59,050 nt of DNA from positions 1 to 59,050 of the forward strand of contig JAITTL010000030.1 in the NCBI GenBank assembly GCA_031286985.1, in the 5' to 3' direction. Made by a program: the position numbers and the translations under genes. Each line of letters opens with the position of its first letter. The stretch's first letter is position 1. Positions 8,542-17,352 of the stretch are shown piece after piece. A model generated the notes under the pieces. It had not been told where the DNA came from and did no database searches. It was given only the letters and a program-made list of their open reading frames with translations. The stretch is from Endomicrobium sp. Its GTDB lineage: Bacteria > Elusimicrobiota > Endomicrobiia > Endomicrobiales > Endomicrobiaceae.

Positions 8542-8985
8542 ATGAAAGGTTTGGTGTGCAAAGTTTGTGGTTATGTTGCGTTGGATGGGAACGAAGATTT
8601 ATGTCCTGTTTGCCAGTTAAAGAATGTATTTGAAAAGAAAGAAGATGCTTATAGGGCTTTTGATTTTAAAGCGACTTCGGGTGAAACAGAAAAAAAGCAT
8701 ATTCCGCATTTTACAATTGTTCAAAAATGTGGTTTAACTCCGCAATCGTGTGATGGTGTAGGTGTTCACATAAAAATAGGGGAAATTTTACACCCCTCTA
8801 CACCTGAACATTATATCGACACTATAACTTTTTATGTAGATAATAAATTGGTTTCAAATGTAATGCTGACGGCGGATGCATGTCCTGTAGCTGCTATTCA
8901 TTTGAAGAATGATGTAAAATGTAAGGTCCAAGTTATTGAAAATTGTAATGTCCATGGTAGATGGTTTAATGAGATAGAGAAGTAA
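8542..8985 (+). CDS. Superoxide reductase with N-terminal rubredoxin-like knuckle
   Basis: The 147-residue protein starts with a cysteine knuckle CKVCGY...CPVC (residues 6-29) that resembles a rubredoxin or desulforedoxin site, followed by a neelaredoxin domain with the iron ligands in KKHIP, HPSTPEHYI and the ENCNVHG loop (Cys and His). It reduces superoxide to hydrogen peroxide without making O2. The ATG at 8542 is chosen because a GGAG SD precedes it and the knuckle begins five residues in. It continues the oxygen-defence run with the flavodiiron protein and rubrerythrin. Confidence 0.9.
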   Translation: MKGLVCKVCGYVALDGNEDLCPVCQLKNVFEKKEDAYRAFDFKATSGETEKKHIPHFTIVQKCGLTPQSCDGVGVHIKIGEILHPSTPEHYIDTITFYVDNKLVSNVMLTADACPVAAIHLKNDVKCKVQVIENCNVHGRWFNEIEK

Positions 8986-9084
8986 AATAGATTCCTCTCA
9001 TTAAAATCTCTAACTGGTTTTTGGCCAATAAATCCGATTTGTTTAGTTTAGAGAACATTGTATGCTAGTTAAAGAGGTTTAAAG

Positions 9085-9114
9085 TAATATCAGGTAATAT
9101 ATATAGTGATATTA
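9085..9114. promoter_or_regulatory. Inverted repeat upstream of rubrerythrin
   Basis: TAATATCA and TGATATTA form a perfect 8-base inverted repeat with a 14-base AT-rich centre, about 70 bases before the rubrerythrin start. Its place before a peroxide-defence gene suggests an operator, but it does not match a regulator box I know. Confidence 0.35.
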
Positions 9115-9182
9115 TGGATGGAAAGAGGTTTAACGATTTTGTGCGTGTTTAATTTTGCACATATAAGGAGGCGGTGGGAATC

Positions 9183-9761
9183 ATGCTTAAATCAATTAAG
9201 GGAACGAAAACGGAGAAACATTTACTAACAGCATTTGCGGGCGAATCTCAGGCAAAGATGAGATACACTTATTTTTCTTCAAAAGCAAAAAAGGAAGGAT
9301 TTGAGCAGATTGCTGCAGTTTTTATGGAAACTGCTGATAATGAAAAAGAACATGCAAAAAGATTTTTTAGTTTTCTAGAAGGGGGATCCCTTGAAATTAC
9401 AGCAACTTTTCCCGCAGGAATCGTTGACAATACCATTAAAAATTTAGAATTTTCAGTTGTTGGTGAGAATGAAGAACATACAAAACTTTATCCCCAGGCA
9501 ATCCAAGTCGCTGACGAAGAAGGATTTCATGAAATAGCTGAATGCTTTAGGAGAATTTGCGTAGCTGAAAAATATCATGAATTGAGATATTTGAAATTTC
9601 TTGAAAATCTTCAAAATGACAAAGTATTCAAAAAAAACATACCTATAAAATGGAGATGTCGCAATTGTGGTTACGTATATGAAAGCAAAGAGGCTTTAGA
9701 TGAGTGTCCTGCGTGTTTGCATGGCAAGGCATACATTGAGGAATTGGCTGCTAATTTCTAA
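9183..9761 (+). CDS. rbr: Rubrerythrin
   Basis: The 192-residue protein has the four-helix ferritin-like diiron domain (KGTKTEKHLLTAFAGESQA at the start, then ETADNEKEHAKRF and later EEGFHEIA and EKYHE) and a C-terminal rubredoxin domain (CRNCGYVYE, CPACLHGKA). It reduces hydrogen peroxide with electrons passed through the rubredoxin centre, protecting the cytoplasm of anaerobes. The ATG at 9183 matches the family N-terminus; an AGGAGG SD lies about 11 bases upstream. It ends the oxygen-defence island. Confidence 0.95.
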   Translation: MLKSIKGTKTEKHLLTAFAGESQAKMRYTYFSSKAKKEGFEQIAAVFMETADNEKEHAKRFFSFLEGGSLEITATFPAGIVDNTIKNLEFSVVGENEEHTKLYPQAIQVADEEGFHEIAECFRRICVAEKYHELRYLKFLENLQNDKVFKKNIPIKWRCRNCGYVYESKEALDECPACLHGKAYIEELAANF

Positions 9762-9819
9762 TAGATGATTTTTTTAAAGCTATAAAGAAGAGATGTGGCA
9801 AAGATACGCGTTATATTTG

Positions 9820-10095
9820 TTGATTGTTGGATAGAGGATTCTTTGCGATTGCATCAAATAGTGGACAAAATTGCAAATAGGAGATGAACTGTTCTTCATC
9901 GGCAGCATCCGATAGGGCGATTGTGAAAATTATGCAACGAATATGTCAAAAACAATAGGTTTTTTAAGACTGTAACTAAATTTAGGACAGAAGTAATGCA
10001 ATTTTACCAAGAAACATGGGGAAAGATTGCCTGAAGTACAAGTAGATGACAATTTTTAAGCTTTTTAAATCCAAATTTCAACATTTCAACCAGTT
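9820..10095 (+). pseudogene. Relic of an IS630-type transposase (C-terminal part)
   Basis: No open frame survives, but the frame containing 9903-10031 reads HPIGRL*KLCNEYVKNN followed by RFFKTVTKFRTEVMQF and ETWGKIA, with in-frame stops. This matches the end of IS630-family DDE transposases, where the last catalytic Glu lies in a NPIERLW-like motif. An upstream stretch (LHQIVDKIANRR) fits the segment before the PPYSPNLNP motif, and a later one fits the usual DNF-type tail. A second, similar relic lies at 58.86-58.98 kb. It separates rubrerythrin from mreC and no ends or target duplication are recognisable. Confidence 0.65.
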
Positions 10096-10128
10096 GAGTA
10101 TGTGTTATTTTAATCGGCCACAGGCTTT

Positions 10129-10986
10129 GTGTTGGATTTTTACAAAATGTGTCAGCGTCGAAAGTCAAAAAAAGAGAACGTTGTCTTTGCGGTTTTACTT
10201 TTGATCGGTTTTTCCTTCATAATATGCGGATCTTGTGTACCAGTTAATCTTGTAAAAACATTTGTTTATTATGTTGCATATCCTAGCGTTGGTACAGCTA
10301 ATTGTATTTTCCGTTTTACCGGGAACTTGGCTGAAAACATCAAAGCGATGGTTCATTTACATCAAGAAAATATTATGTACAAACAAATAAATAAAGAACT
10401 TAATGATAAACTTCGTAATTATGATTTAATGGTTAAGGAATATGAAAACGTGTCAGAATTTTTAAAATTAGGAAAAATAGAAAACACGGTGTTGATTTTT
10501 GCTGAAATTTCCGTCAGAGAACCTCACGAGTGGTATCAGTGGCTCATTATAGATAAAGGTGAAGATGATGGTTTATACAATGATCTTCCAGTGGCAATGC
10601 TCAGTCGAGATAAGGGTGCATTATATGCGGTAGGAAGAATAGTAGAAACGTATAAAACTTCGTCGAAAGTTGCACTTATAACGAATTCAAATTGTGTTTT
10701 TCCCGTTGAAATTAAAGATAAAGGTATTAATTGTCTCGCCGAGGGATTTGGTTCAAATTTGCTAAAAATAACATATATTCCGTTTGGAGCCAATGTTAAA
10801 CCCGAGGATGAAATTGTTGTTAGCGAATTGAGTTCTGTTTTTCAAAAAGGGATGGCTGTTGGTGTGATTAGGGATGTGATGGAAGAAACAACTGATGATT
10901 TTAAGACCGCTACAGGAAAAGTTTTTTTTGAGGACAACATTCTATACAAGGCAATTATTCTTGTTCCACAAAAAAAGACAAAATGA
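10129..10986 (+). CDS. mreC: Rod shape-determining protein MreC
   Basis: MreC links the cytoskeleton to the elongation machinery of the cell wall. The 285-residue protein has one membrane segment near residues 20-45, a coiled-coil (about 65-105) and the periplasmic beta domain (ending with the sequence VVSELSSVFQKGMAVGVI). GTG at 10129 gives the longest form; the ATG at 10147 is an alternative, still before the membrane segment. The gene leads an mreC-mreD-PBP2-rodA operon with overlapping or close junctions. mreB, which usually precedes it, is not in this window; a decayed IS lies there instead. Confidence 0.9.
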   Translation: MLDFYKMCQRRKSKKENVVFAVLLLIGFSFIICGSCVPVNLVKTFVYYVAYPSVGTANCIFRFTGNLAENIKAMVHLHQENIMYKQINKELNDKLRNYDLMVKEYENVSEFLKLGKIENTVLIFAEISVREPHEWYQWLIIDKGEDDGLYNDLPVAMLSRDKGALYAVGRIVETYKTSSKVALITNSNCVFPVEIKDKGINCLAEGFGSNLLKITYIPFGANVKPEDEIVVSELSSVFQKGMAVGVIRDVMEETTDDFKTATGKVFFEDNILYKAIILVPQKKTK

Positions 10987-11459
10987 AAAAAATAATAAGT
11001 TATATTATTCTTTATATCGTTTTTTGTTTGCTACAGTTTTCTCTTGGTAAATATTTAAATATTTTTGAAATTTATCCAAATTTTATATTGATATTTGTTG
11101 TCTATCTTGGGCTTTTAAAAGGTGCGGGTAGTGCTCAATTAATTGGATTTTTGTTAGGTTTAACTTGGGATATTTTTTCGACAGGGATTTTTGGTATGAA
11201 GGCTGTAATATTTACAGTTATAGGGTATTTTGTAGGAAGAGCTAGTAGAAATTTTGATAATGGTAAAATTTTCGCACAATCGGTTATTGTGTTTTTTTTC
11301 AGTATTGTTTATTGGGTTGGTTCTAGTTTTATGGGTTATATTTTTTATAAAGGTGGAAATTATGCGATCGGTTTGTTCACCTTATCTAATGTTGTAGAAA
11401 TTTTTGTTACGGCCTTAATTGCTCCTGTGGTTTTTTACATATTGGATTTATATGTTTGA
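10983..11459 (+). CDS. mreD: Rod shape-determining protein MreD
   Basis: The 158-residue protein is nearly all hydrophobic, with five or six membrane segments and the family-like motif LLKGAGSAQLIGFLLGL in the middle. MreD is an inner-membrane part of the elongasome that works with MreC, PBP2 and RodA. Its ATG overlaps the mreC stop by four bases, indicating coupled translation. Identification rests on size, hydrophobic pattern and position as much as on sequence. Confidence 0.85.
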   Translation: MKKIISYIILYIVFCLLQFSLGKYLNIFEIYPNFILIFVVYLGLLKGAGSAQLIGFLLGLTWDIFSTGIFGMKAVIFTVIGYFVGRASRNFDNGKIFAQSVIVFFFSIVYWVGSSFMGYIFYKGGNYAIGLFTLSNVVEIFVTALIAPVVFYILDLYV

Positions 11460-11469
11460 GGAAACTTAG

Positions 11470-13266
11470 ATGGTTTGGCAGAAGGAAAATAAATTTAATT
11501 ATGAAACATTTCTTGAAAAACACAAGGTAATACTTGTGTTTTTTATGTTGTTATTTATTGGTCTTTCTATACGTCTTTTTTATTTGCAAATTATCAAAGG
11601 TGACAAATATAGAAAAATTTCACAACAACAAAGGATGTATAATACTCGTGAACGGGCACCGAGGGGAATAATCTATTCTGCTGATAAGGAAGTGCTTGCA
11701 GAAAATAAATTTAATTATGTTGTATTTTACCATCCTCTCAAAGCGCATCAAAATTCTTTAGAGCAAGTTATTGTGGAATTAAATAAAATTTTAGATGGAA
11801 AAATAAAACAAATAGCAAATAAGGATTTGAAATATGGTAAAGTTGTAAAACTTATAGATAATCTTACAGTAGAAGAGATGTTTAAAATACAAGAAAAGAA
11901 GCTAAATTTAAAAGGTGTTTCTGTTGTAAGGGAACCACGTCGAGTTTACTTTCATCCTGAAGCTATAAGCCACGTGATAGGTTATGTAAATGAAATAAGG
12001 TCTAATGAAATTGAAAATATGGCAAGCCAAGGCTATAAAATTGGAGATTACATAGGTAGAGGAGGTATTGAGCAAGAGTATGATAAATATCTTCATGGTA
12101 AAGATGGTGGTTGGCAAATTGAAGTAAATGCAAAAGGGTATCAGATAAAAGCATTCAAATATGTTACCCCAGAAGTTGGAGCAGACATTTATTCAACAAT
12201 AAATTTAAAACTTCAAAAAGTAGCCTACGATGCGTTGAAAGATTCATGTACAGCTAGAGGGGCAATCGTTGTTCTTGATGCAAAGACAGGTGCGGTAAAA
12301 GCTTTGGTCTCATGCCCAGGTTTCAATGCAAATACAGTAGGTAGTAAGAAATTCGATAAATATTTGAAGAATGGCAATTCGCCTCTTTTTAACAGAACTT
12401 TACAAGCCCTTTACCCTCCTGGATCCATATTTAAAGTGATAACATTTGCTGCTGCTGCTGATCTTTTAAATATTAATCCATCAGAAATAACGTTCACATG
12501 CACTGGTAGTTTTGAGGTAGGCAACAGACATTTTGGTTGTTGGTATAAACCAGGGCATGGTAATCTAAATTTTATCGCAGCTGTTGCGCAGTCATGCAGT
12601 AGTTATTTTTATCAATTAGGACTTAAGCTTGGCATAAAAAATCTTGAAAAATATGCCAAAAAATTTTATCTTGGACAAAAAACAGGAATAGATTTGCCCA
12701 ATGAAAAAAAAGGATTTATTCCAAATCCTGAATGGAAAAAAGCTAAGCTGAAAATGCCATGGTTTCGAGGGGACACCGCGATATTTGCAATAGGGCAAGG
12801 AGCCATTTTGGTAACACCTCTTCAAATGGCATGTATAATGTCTGCGGTTGCTAATAAAGGCTTGCGTTATAAGCCGTATATAGTTGATAAAGTAGTAGAT
12901 TTTGAGGGTAATGAAATATATAAACATGAGTTAAAATTTGATGATAAATTAGAATTATCTGATAAAACATGGACACTGCTTCATCAAGCCCTTTTGGAAA
13001 GTGTTGAAAATGGGACAGGAAGAAGATGTAAACTGGAAGGAATTAAAATTGCCGGCAAAACTGGAACTGCTCAAAATTCACAAGGGAAAGACCATGCTTG
13101 GTTTACCTCTTATGCCCCAGCGGATAATCCAGAAATTGTGATAGCAGTTATTGTTGAACATGTTGGTGGCGGTGGATTAAATGCGGCGCCAATATGTAAA
13201 AAAATATATGAGGCTTATTTTAATATAGAACCCACAAACGAATTTAACAAAGAAGATGACCAATGA
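11470..13266 (+). CDS. mrdA: Penicillin-binding protein 2 (elongation transpeptidase)
   Basis: PBP2 cross-links peptidoglycan during cell elongation. The 598-residue protein has an N-terminal anchor (about 20-42), a dimerisation domain containing GGIEQEYDKYL, and a transpeptidase domain with the active-site SxxK motif at Ser319-Lys322 (PPGSIFK), a second motif near QSCSSYFYQLG and the KTG motif in AGKTGTAQ. All three catalytic motifs are recognisable. It sits 10 bases after mreD and its stop overlaps the rodA start, so it is the partner of that RodA glycosyltransferase. Confidence 0.95.
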   Translation: MVWQKENKFNYETFLEKHKVILVFFMLLFIGLSIRLFYLQIIKGDKYRKISQQQRMYNTRERAPRGIIYSADKEVLAENKFNYVVFYHPLKAHQNSLEQVIVELNKILDGKIKQIANKDLKYGKVVKLIDNLTVEEMFKIQEKKLNLKGVSVVREPRRVYFHPEAISHVIGYVNEIRSNEIENMASQGYKIGDYIGRGGIEQEYDKYLHGKDGGWQIEVNAKGYQIKAFKYVTPEVGADIYSTINLKLQKVAYDALKDSCTARGAIVVLDAKTGAVKALVSCPGFNANTVGSKKFDKYLKNGNSPLFNRTLQALYPPGSIFKVITFAAAADLLNINPSEITFTCTGSFEVGNRHFGCWYKPGHGNLNFIAAVAQSCSSYFYQLGLKLGIKNLEKYAKKFYLGQKTGIDLPNEKKGFIPNPEWKKAKLKMPWFRGDTAIFAIGQGAILVTPLQMACIMSAVANKGLRYKPYIVDKVVDFEGNEIYKHELKFDDKLELSDKTWTLLHQALLESVENGTGRRCKLEGIKIAGKTGTAQNSQGKDHAWFTSYAPADNPEIVIAVIVEHVGGGGLNAAPICKKIYEAYFNIEPTNEFNKEDDQ

Positions 13267-14609
13267 TACAAGAAAGGCCTTTTTTTCAACGTCTTATTTT
13301 CAGTATAGATTGGTGGCTTGTTTTTTCAGTTATGGTTTTAATGTCAATAAGTTTTGCTGCCATATATTCAGCAGGCATTAATTACGAATTGTCTTTTAGG
13401 TATGTGTCAGTACAACTTTTGGCCTCTTCAATAGGGTTTGTTGGTTTTTTGTTTTTTACAGGGTTTAATTACCAATATTATAAATATATTGGAAAGTTGC
13501 TGTACATTTTTTCCTTAATGATTTTGGTTGCAGTATTGATTTTTGGATCTGTTAAAAGGGGGACAAAAGGTTGGTTCGATTTTGGATTTGTTTCTTTTCA
13601 ACCTGTAGAATTTGCCAAAATAGTGTTTATTTTGATTTTTGCGGCGTTTCTTGACATATGTTCAAAGGAGTCAAAGAAAATATCTTTTTTAATTTTTGCA
13701 TTTGCAATACTTGCGGGACACTTAACATTGATAATGATGCAACCAGATTTTTCTTCAACACTTTCATATTTTCCTGTTACTTTAGTTCTTCTTTTTACGA
13801 TCGGGGTTGGGTTTTTCCGTTTGATTTGTATAATGATTTTAGGAATCCTTGCCGTGGGGATACCGCTTTTAGCAACATTTATCGATATGCAACTTGAGTT
13901 TTTGCAAGGGAAAATGCTTTTAACAAAAGTTGCTATTTTTTTAAAGACAGGTTGGAACGTGTTTTATTTCATTTTTGTAATATTATTTTTGATAATGTGC
14001 GGTTGGTGGTTGTTGTGGAAATTAAAAATTAAAATCCAAATAGTGTATCCTATTGTTTTGAGTGTCACAATACTATTAGGTTGTATGGCTTCTATCCCTG
14101 TAAAAAATTCGCTAAAAGATTACCAAAGGAAAAGATTAATAGTGTTCCTAAATCCTAATATTGATCCAAGAGGTTCAGGTTACAATATAATACAATCTAA
14201 AATAGCCATAGGTTCTGGAAAATTTATGGGGAAAGGATTTAAAAAAGGTACACAAGCTCAACTTGGATTTGTTCCAGAGCAACACACCGATTTTATTTTT
14301 TCTGTCATTGGAGAAGAAGGTGGTTGGGTTATGGCTCAGCTTACGCTTTTTTTCTATTTTATTTTTATTTGGCGCGCTCTTATGATAGCAAAAGAGGCAC
14401 GTGATAGATATGGCTCACTTGTGGCAATTGGAATTGCTACGATGTTCACATTTTATGTTGTAATCAACGTCGGTATGGTTATGGGCATGATGCCTGTAAC
14501 AGGAATGCCTCTGCTTATGCTTTCATATGGAGGATCATCAATATTTTCATCGTTGTGCGCTGTGGGTATTTTGTGTTCTATTCACAGTAAAAGGTATACG
14601 TATTGCTAA
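13263..14609 (+). CDS. rodA: RodA peptidoglycan glycosyltransferase (SEDS family)
   Basis: The 448-residue integral membrane protein polymerises glycan strands from lipid II with PBP2. It shows the SEDS pattern of about ten membrane segments, with conserved GTKGWFDFG, QPVEFAKI, a functional loop containing DPRGSGYNIIQSKIAIGSG, and EQHTDFIFSVIGEE, then the C-terminal TGMPLLMLSYGGSS motif. The ATG overlaps the stop of the PBP2 gene by four bases. It is longer than many RodA proteins because of an extra hydrophobic region around residues 205-270. A divisome FtsW role is less likely given the mre context. Confidence 0.93.
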   Translation: MIQERPFFQRLIFSIDWWLVFSVMVLMSISFAAIYSAGINYELSFRYVSVQLLASSIGFVGFLFFTGFNYQYYKYIGKLLYIFSLMILVAVLIFGSVKRGTKGWFDFGFVSFQPVEFAKIVFILIFAAFLDICSKESKKISFLIFAFAILAGHLTLIMMQPDFSSTLSYFPVTLVLLFTIGVGFFRLICIMILGILAVGIPLLATFIDMQLEFLQGKMLLTKVAIFLKTGWNVFYFIFVILFLIMCGWWLLWKLKIKIQIVYPIVLSVTILLGCMASIPVKNSLKDYQRKRLIVFLNPNIDPRGSGYNIIQSKIAIGSGKFMGKGFKKGTQAQLGFVPEQHTDFIFSVIGEEGGWVMAQLTLFFYFIFIWRALMIAKEARDRYGSLVAIGIATMFTFYVVINVGMVMGMMPVTGMPLLMLSYGGSSIFSSLCAVGILCSIHSKRYTYC

Positions 14610-14721
14610 TGTATTTTCATTGCAAAATTCCAATATTATGTTGTGAAGCCTTCTTGCAATGTATTCTAAATTAGATACAATGTGACTGATAGACATGCTT
14701 TATGTGTTATGGAGCTAGGTT

Positions 14722-15879
14722 ATGATAAGATTTACTACGGCCGGAGAGTCTCATGGAGAAGCAGTTATTGTTGTTGTTGAAGGTATTCCAGCAGGGCTTA
14801 CCATAAACCTTGAGGATATAAATGTAGAACTTAGAAGAAGACAAGGAAGTTACGGTAGGGGTGGAAGAATGGACATAGAAAACGATGTTGTTAAGATTCT
14901 TTCAGGTGTGCGTTACGGCAAATCTATTGGTTCCCCAATAACAATGCTTATTGCAAATAAAGATTTTAAAAACTGGACAGATATAATGTCGCCAACATCG
15001 CATAAATCTAAAAAATCGATTCTTTCCAATCCTCGTCCTGGGCATGCTGATTTGGTTGGTCTTATGAAATACGATGTGAATGATTTTAGAGATATTTTAG
15101 AAAGAGCATCAGCCAGGGAAACGGTAGCAAGGGTTGCTGCAGGCTCAGTATGTAGAGTTCTTTTAAAAGAGTTTGGGACAAGTATAATGTCTTACACATC
15201 ACAAATAGGGGCTGTTAAAGCAGAAGTATCTTTTGCTGATGAAAATAAGATCTGGAATGATACGGATAAGTCTTGCGTTAGGTGTCCTGATAGTGCTGCA
15301 AGTAAAAAAATGGTTAAACTGATAGATAAAGCAAAATCAAATGGTGATACTTTGGGTGGGAAAACCGTTATTTTGGCAAAAAATGTTCTCATAGGACTTG
15401 GTAGTCATACGCAATGGGATTTGAAGCTTGATGGGCGCCTTGCACAAAGTTTGATCTCTATACAAGCTATTAAGTCTGTTGAGTTTGGTTTAGGTACAAG
15501 CCTTGCGGGTTGTCTTGGGTCAATATCCCACGATGAAATTTTTTATAGCAAGACAAGGGGGTTTTATAGAAAGACGAACAGGGCAGGTGGGATAGAAGGA
15601 GGTATAAGTAACGGAGAGATTATAGTAATAACCTGCACCATGAAGGCTATTCCTTCGCTTGTAAATTCGCTGCAATCCGTAAATATTATTACAAAAAAGC
15701 CAGTTAAAGCTGAATTGGTAAGAAGTGATGTGTGCGCGGTTCCAGCTGTAGGGGTTGTGGCAGAGGCTGCTGTGGCCATAGAGCTTGCAAAGGCGCTAAA
15801 AGAAAAATTTGGAGGAGATTCGCTTAAGGACATGAAGAAGAATGTAGGTATGTATCAAAAAAGATTAAGGACTCTGTAG
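14722..15879 (+). CDS. aroC: Chorismate synthase
   Basis: This enzyme makes chorismate from EPSP with reduced FMN, the last common step to aromatic amino acids. The 385-residue protein has the family signatures TAGESHGEA at the N-terminus, RRRQGSYGRGGRM, RPGHADLVG, the RASARETVARVAAG segment and GGIEGGISNGE. A GGAG SD precedes the ATG. The shikimate kinase gene starts at the base after its stop, so the two shikimate-pathway genes form an operon. Confidence 0.96.
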   Translation: MIRFTTAGESHGEAVIVVVEGIPAGLTINLEDINVELRRRQGSYGRGGRMDIENDVVKILSGVRYGKSIGSPITMLIANKDFKNWTDIMSPTSHKSKKSILSNPRPGHADLVGLMKYDVNDFRDILERASARETVARVAAGSVCRVLLKEFGTSIMSYTSQIGAVKAEVSFADENKIWNDTDKSCVRCPDSAASKKMVKLIDKAKSNGDTLGGKTVILAKNVLIGLGSHTQWDLKLDGRLAQSLISIQAIKSVEFGLGTSLAGCLGSISHDEIFYSKTRGFYRKTNRAGGIEGGISNGEIIVITCTMKAIPSLVNSLQSVNIITKKPVKAELVRSDVCAVPAVGVVAEAAVAIELAKALKEKFGGDSLKDMKKNVGMYQKRLRTL

Positions 15880-16416
15880 ATGTTGCATACAAGTCAAAGA
15901 TCGTTGATACTTACAGGTTTTATGGGTACAGGGAAAACTGAGACCGGGAAAATTATAGCAAAGATGTTGAATAGGTGTTTTTTTGATACAGATGATTTAA
16001 TAGAAAAGAAAGTAGGTTTTACAATAAGTGCAATCTTTGAAAAATTTGGGGAACTTTATTTTAGGCAAACAGAGACAGAAGTTATAAAAGAAATGACGAA
16101 AAAAAGTTCTGTTGTAATTTCGTGTGGTGGTGGTACGACACTAAACCCATTAAATGTTGATATGCTTAAGAGCGGAGGAATAATAGTAAATCTTTGTGCT
16201 TCAGCGGAAACCATATACGGCAGGATTAAAAAAAAACATACAAGACCCCTTTTAAAATGCGAAGATTCTCTAAGTACAATCAAAAGAATTTTATACACTA
16301 GAAAAAATGCTTACAAAAATTGCGATTTTACTTTTAATACAGATGAGCTAACAGCATCTGAAGTTGCAAATAGTATTCTAAATGATGTTAATATAAGGAA
16401 ACTTTTAAAGATCTAG
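15880..16416 (+). CDS. aroK: Shikimate kinase
   Basis: The 178-residue cytoplasmic kinase phosphorylates shikimate using ATP. The Walker A motif is GFMGTGKTE at about residues 14-22, followed by the substrate-binding DTDDLIEKK segment, the Arg of ELYFRQTE, the SCGGGTTLN motif, and the lid region KKHTRPLL. Everything needed for catalysis is present. It begins immediately after the aroC stop codon and is co-transcribed with it. Confidence 0.93.
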   Translation: MLHTSQRSLILTGFMGTGKTETGKIIAKMLNRCFFDTDDLIEKKVGFTISAIFEKFGELYFRQTETEVIKEMTKKSSVVISCGGGTTLNPLNVDMLKSGGIIVNLCASAETIYGRIKKKHTRPLLKCEDSLSTIKRILYTRKNAYKNCDFTFNTDELTASEVANSILNDVNIRKLLKI

Positions 16417-16482
16417 TGTGTTAGCATATTAAAAGATTTCGTTACATAATATAACTGTGATTTAGCATGAAGCCGCAGTAAA

Positions 16483-16510
16483 TTGATTTTGTCCAATTAA
16501 AAGTTATACA
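16483..16510 (+). promoter_or_regulatory. Predicted promoter for the outer-membrane protein gene
   Basis: TTGATT and TATACA are separated by 16 bases, about 36 bases before the ATG at 16546. The same pair with the same spacing precedes the pyruvate kinase leader on the other strand. Confidence 0.5.
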
Positions 16511-16545
16511 ATCTGAGAGGGTGTGGATTTCATAGGAGAGGCGTA

Positions 16546-17286
16546 ATGTTTAAGAAGGTGTTGTCGTCGTTGGTGTTGGTTTGTGTTTGTAGTGTTTTAT
16601 CTGTTGCAGATGTTGAAAATAGTGATGAGGTAGATACCGAGTGTAGCGTTAACAAGGTATATATTTATGTTATGGATACCCCAACTATCAACACGTTAAA
16701 CAGCGGTTTTTATACAGCAGCCCTTAAATTTTCTTCAGATGGGACTGTGATTCCTGAGTTTTCTCTTGGCGTTTTGAAGCGCCTTAATCTTGGCGTAAAG
16801 TTGAAATTAGGAAAGTTCATCGGGGGTGGCAGGATGAATGTCGATTGGCCTGCTTTGACAGCTAAATATAGAATTTATGATGGAAGTATAATAATGCCTG
16901 GAATTGCAGTAGGTTGTGATCTGGATGGTTGTTTTTCTAATGATGATTATTACAAGAAGGGAAAGGGGTTATATGTTGTTGCTGGTAGAGAAATTTTTAT
17001 TGATAATTTAATGCTTAGCGTTGGTGTTAATATAAATAAGCTTTCCAAATTCAAAGTTTATGGATTTGCAAACGCAACAGTTCCGTTGTATAAAGAAAAA
17101 GTATGTTTTATGACAGAATATGATAACGTGAATAATTGGTCTAGTGCGAGACTTAATTTTGGGTTAAGAATTGCTTTAACAAAGCATGTAGATTTGGATT
17201 TCATTATAAGAGATTGTTGGGGAAAAGGTGGAAAAAGAATTCCTAATGAGAGACTTTTGAAAATAGGGTATTCAGGGAAATTTTGA
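16546..17286 (+). CDS. Small exported beta-barrel-like outer-membrane protein
   Basis: The 246-residue product has a clear signal peptide (MFKKV, then a hydrophobic run, cleavage expected after VLSVA). The mature part alternates short amphipathic beta stretches with turns (for example GVKLKLGKFIGGG, LMLSVGVNINKL, FGLRIAL) and ends in Phe, as outer-membrane barrels do. I do not recognise a family; no catalytic motif is visible. It has its own predicted promoter and a GGAGAGG SD, and is followed after 66 bases by accA, with no functional link apparent. Confidence 0.6.
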   Translation: MFKKVLSSLVLVCVCSVLSVADVENSDEVDTECSVNKVYIYVMDTPTINTLNSGFYTAALKFSSDGTVIPEFSLGVLKRLNLGVKLKLGKFIGGGRMNVDWPALTAKYRIYDGSIIMPGIAVGCDLDGCFSNDDYYKKGKGLYVVAGREIFIDNLMLSVGVNINKLSKFKVYGFANATVPLYKEKVCFMTEYDNVNNWSSARLNFGLRIALTKHVDLDFIIRDCWGKGGKRIPNERLLKIGYSGKF

Positions 17287-17352
17287 AATCATTATAAACA
17301 ATAATCGATAATCGATGTTTTTGCATCATGCAAAGGAGTTTAAATAGGATAC

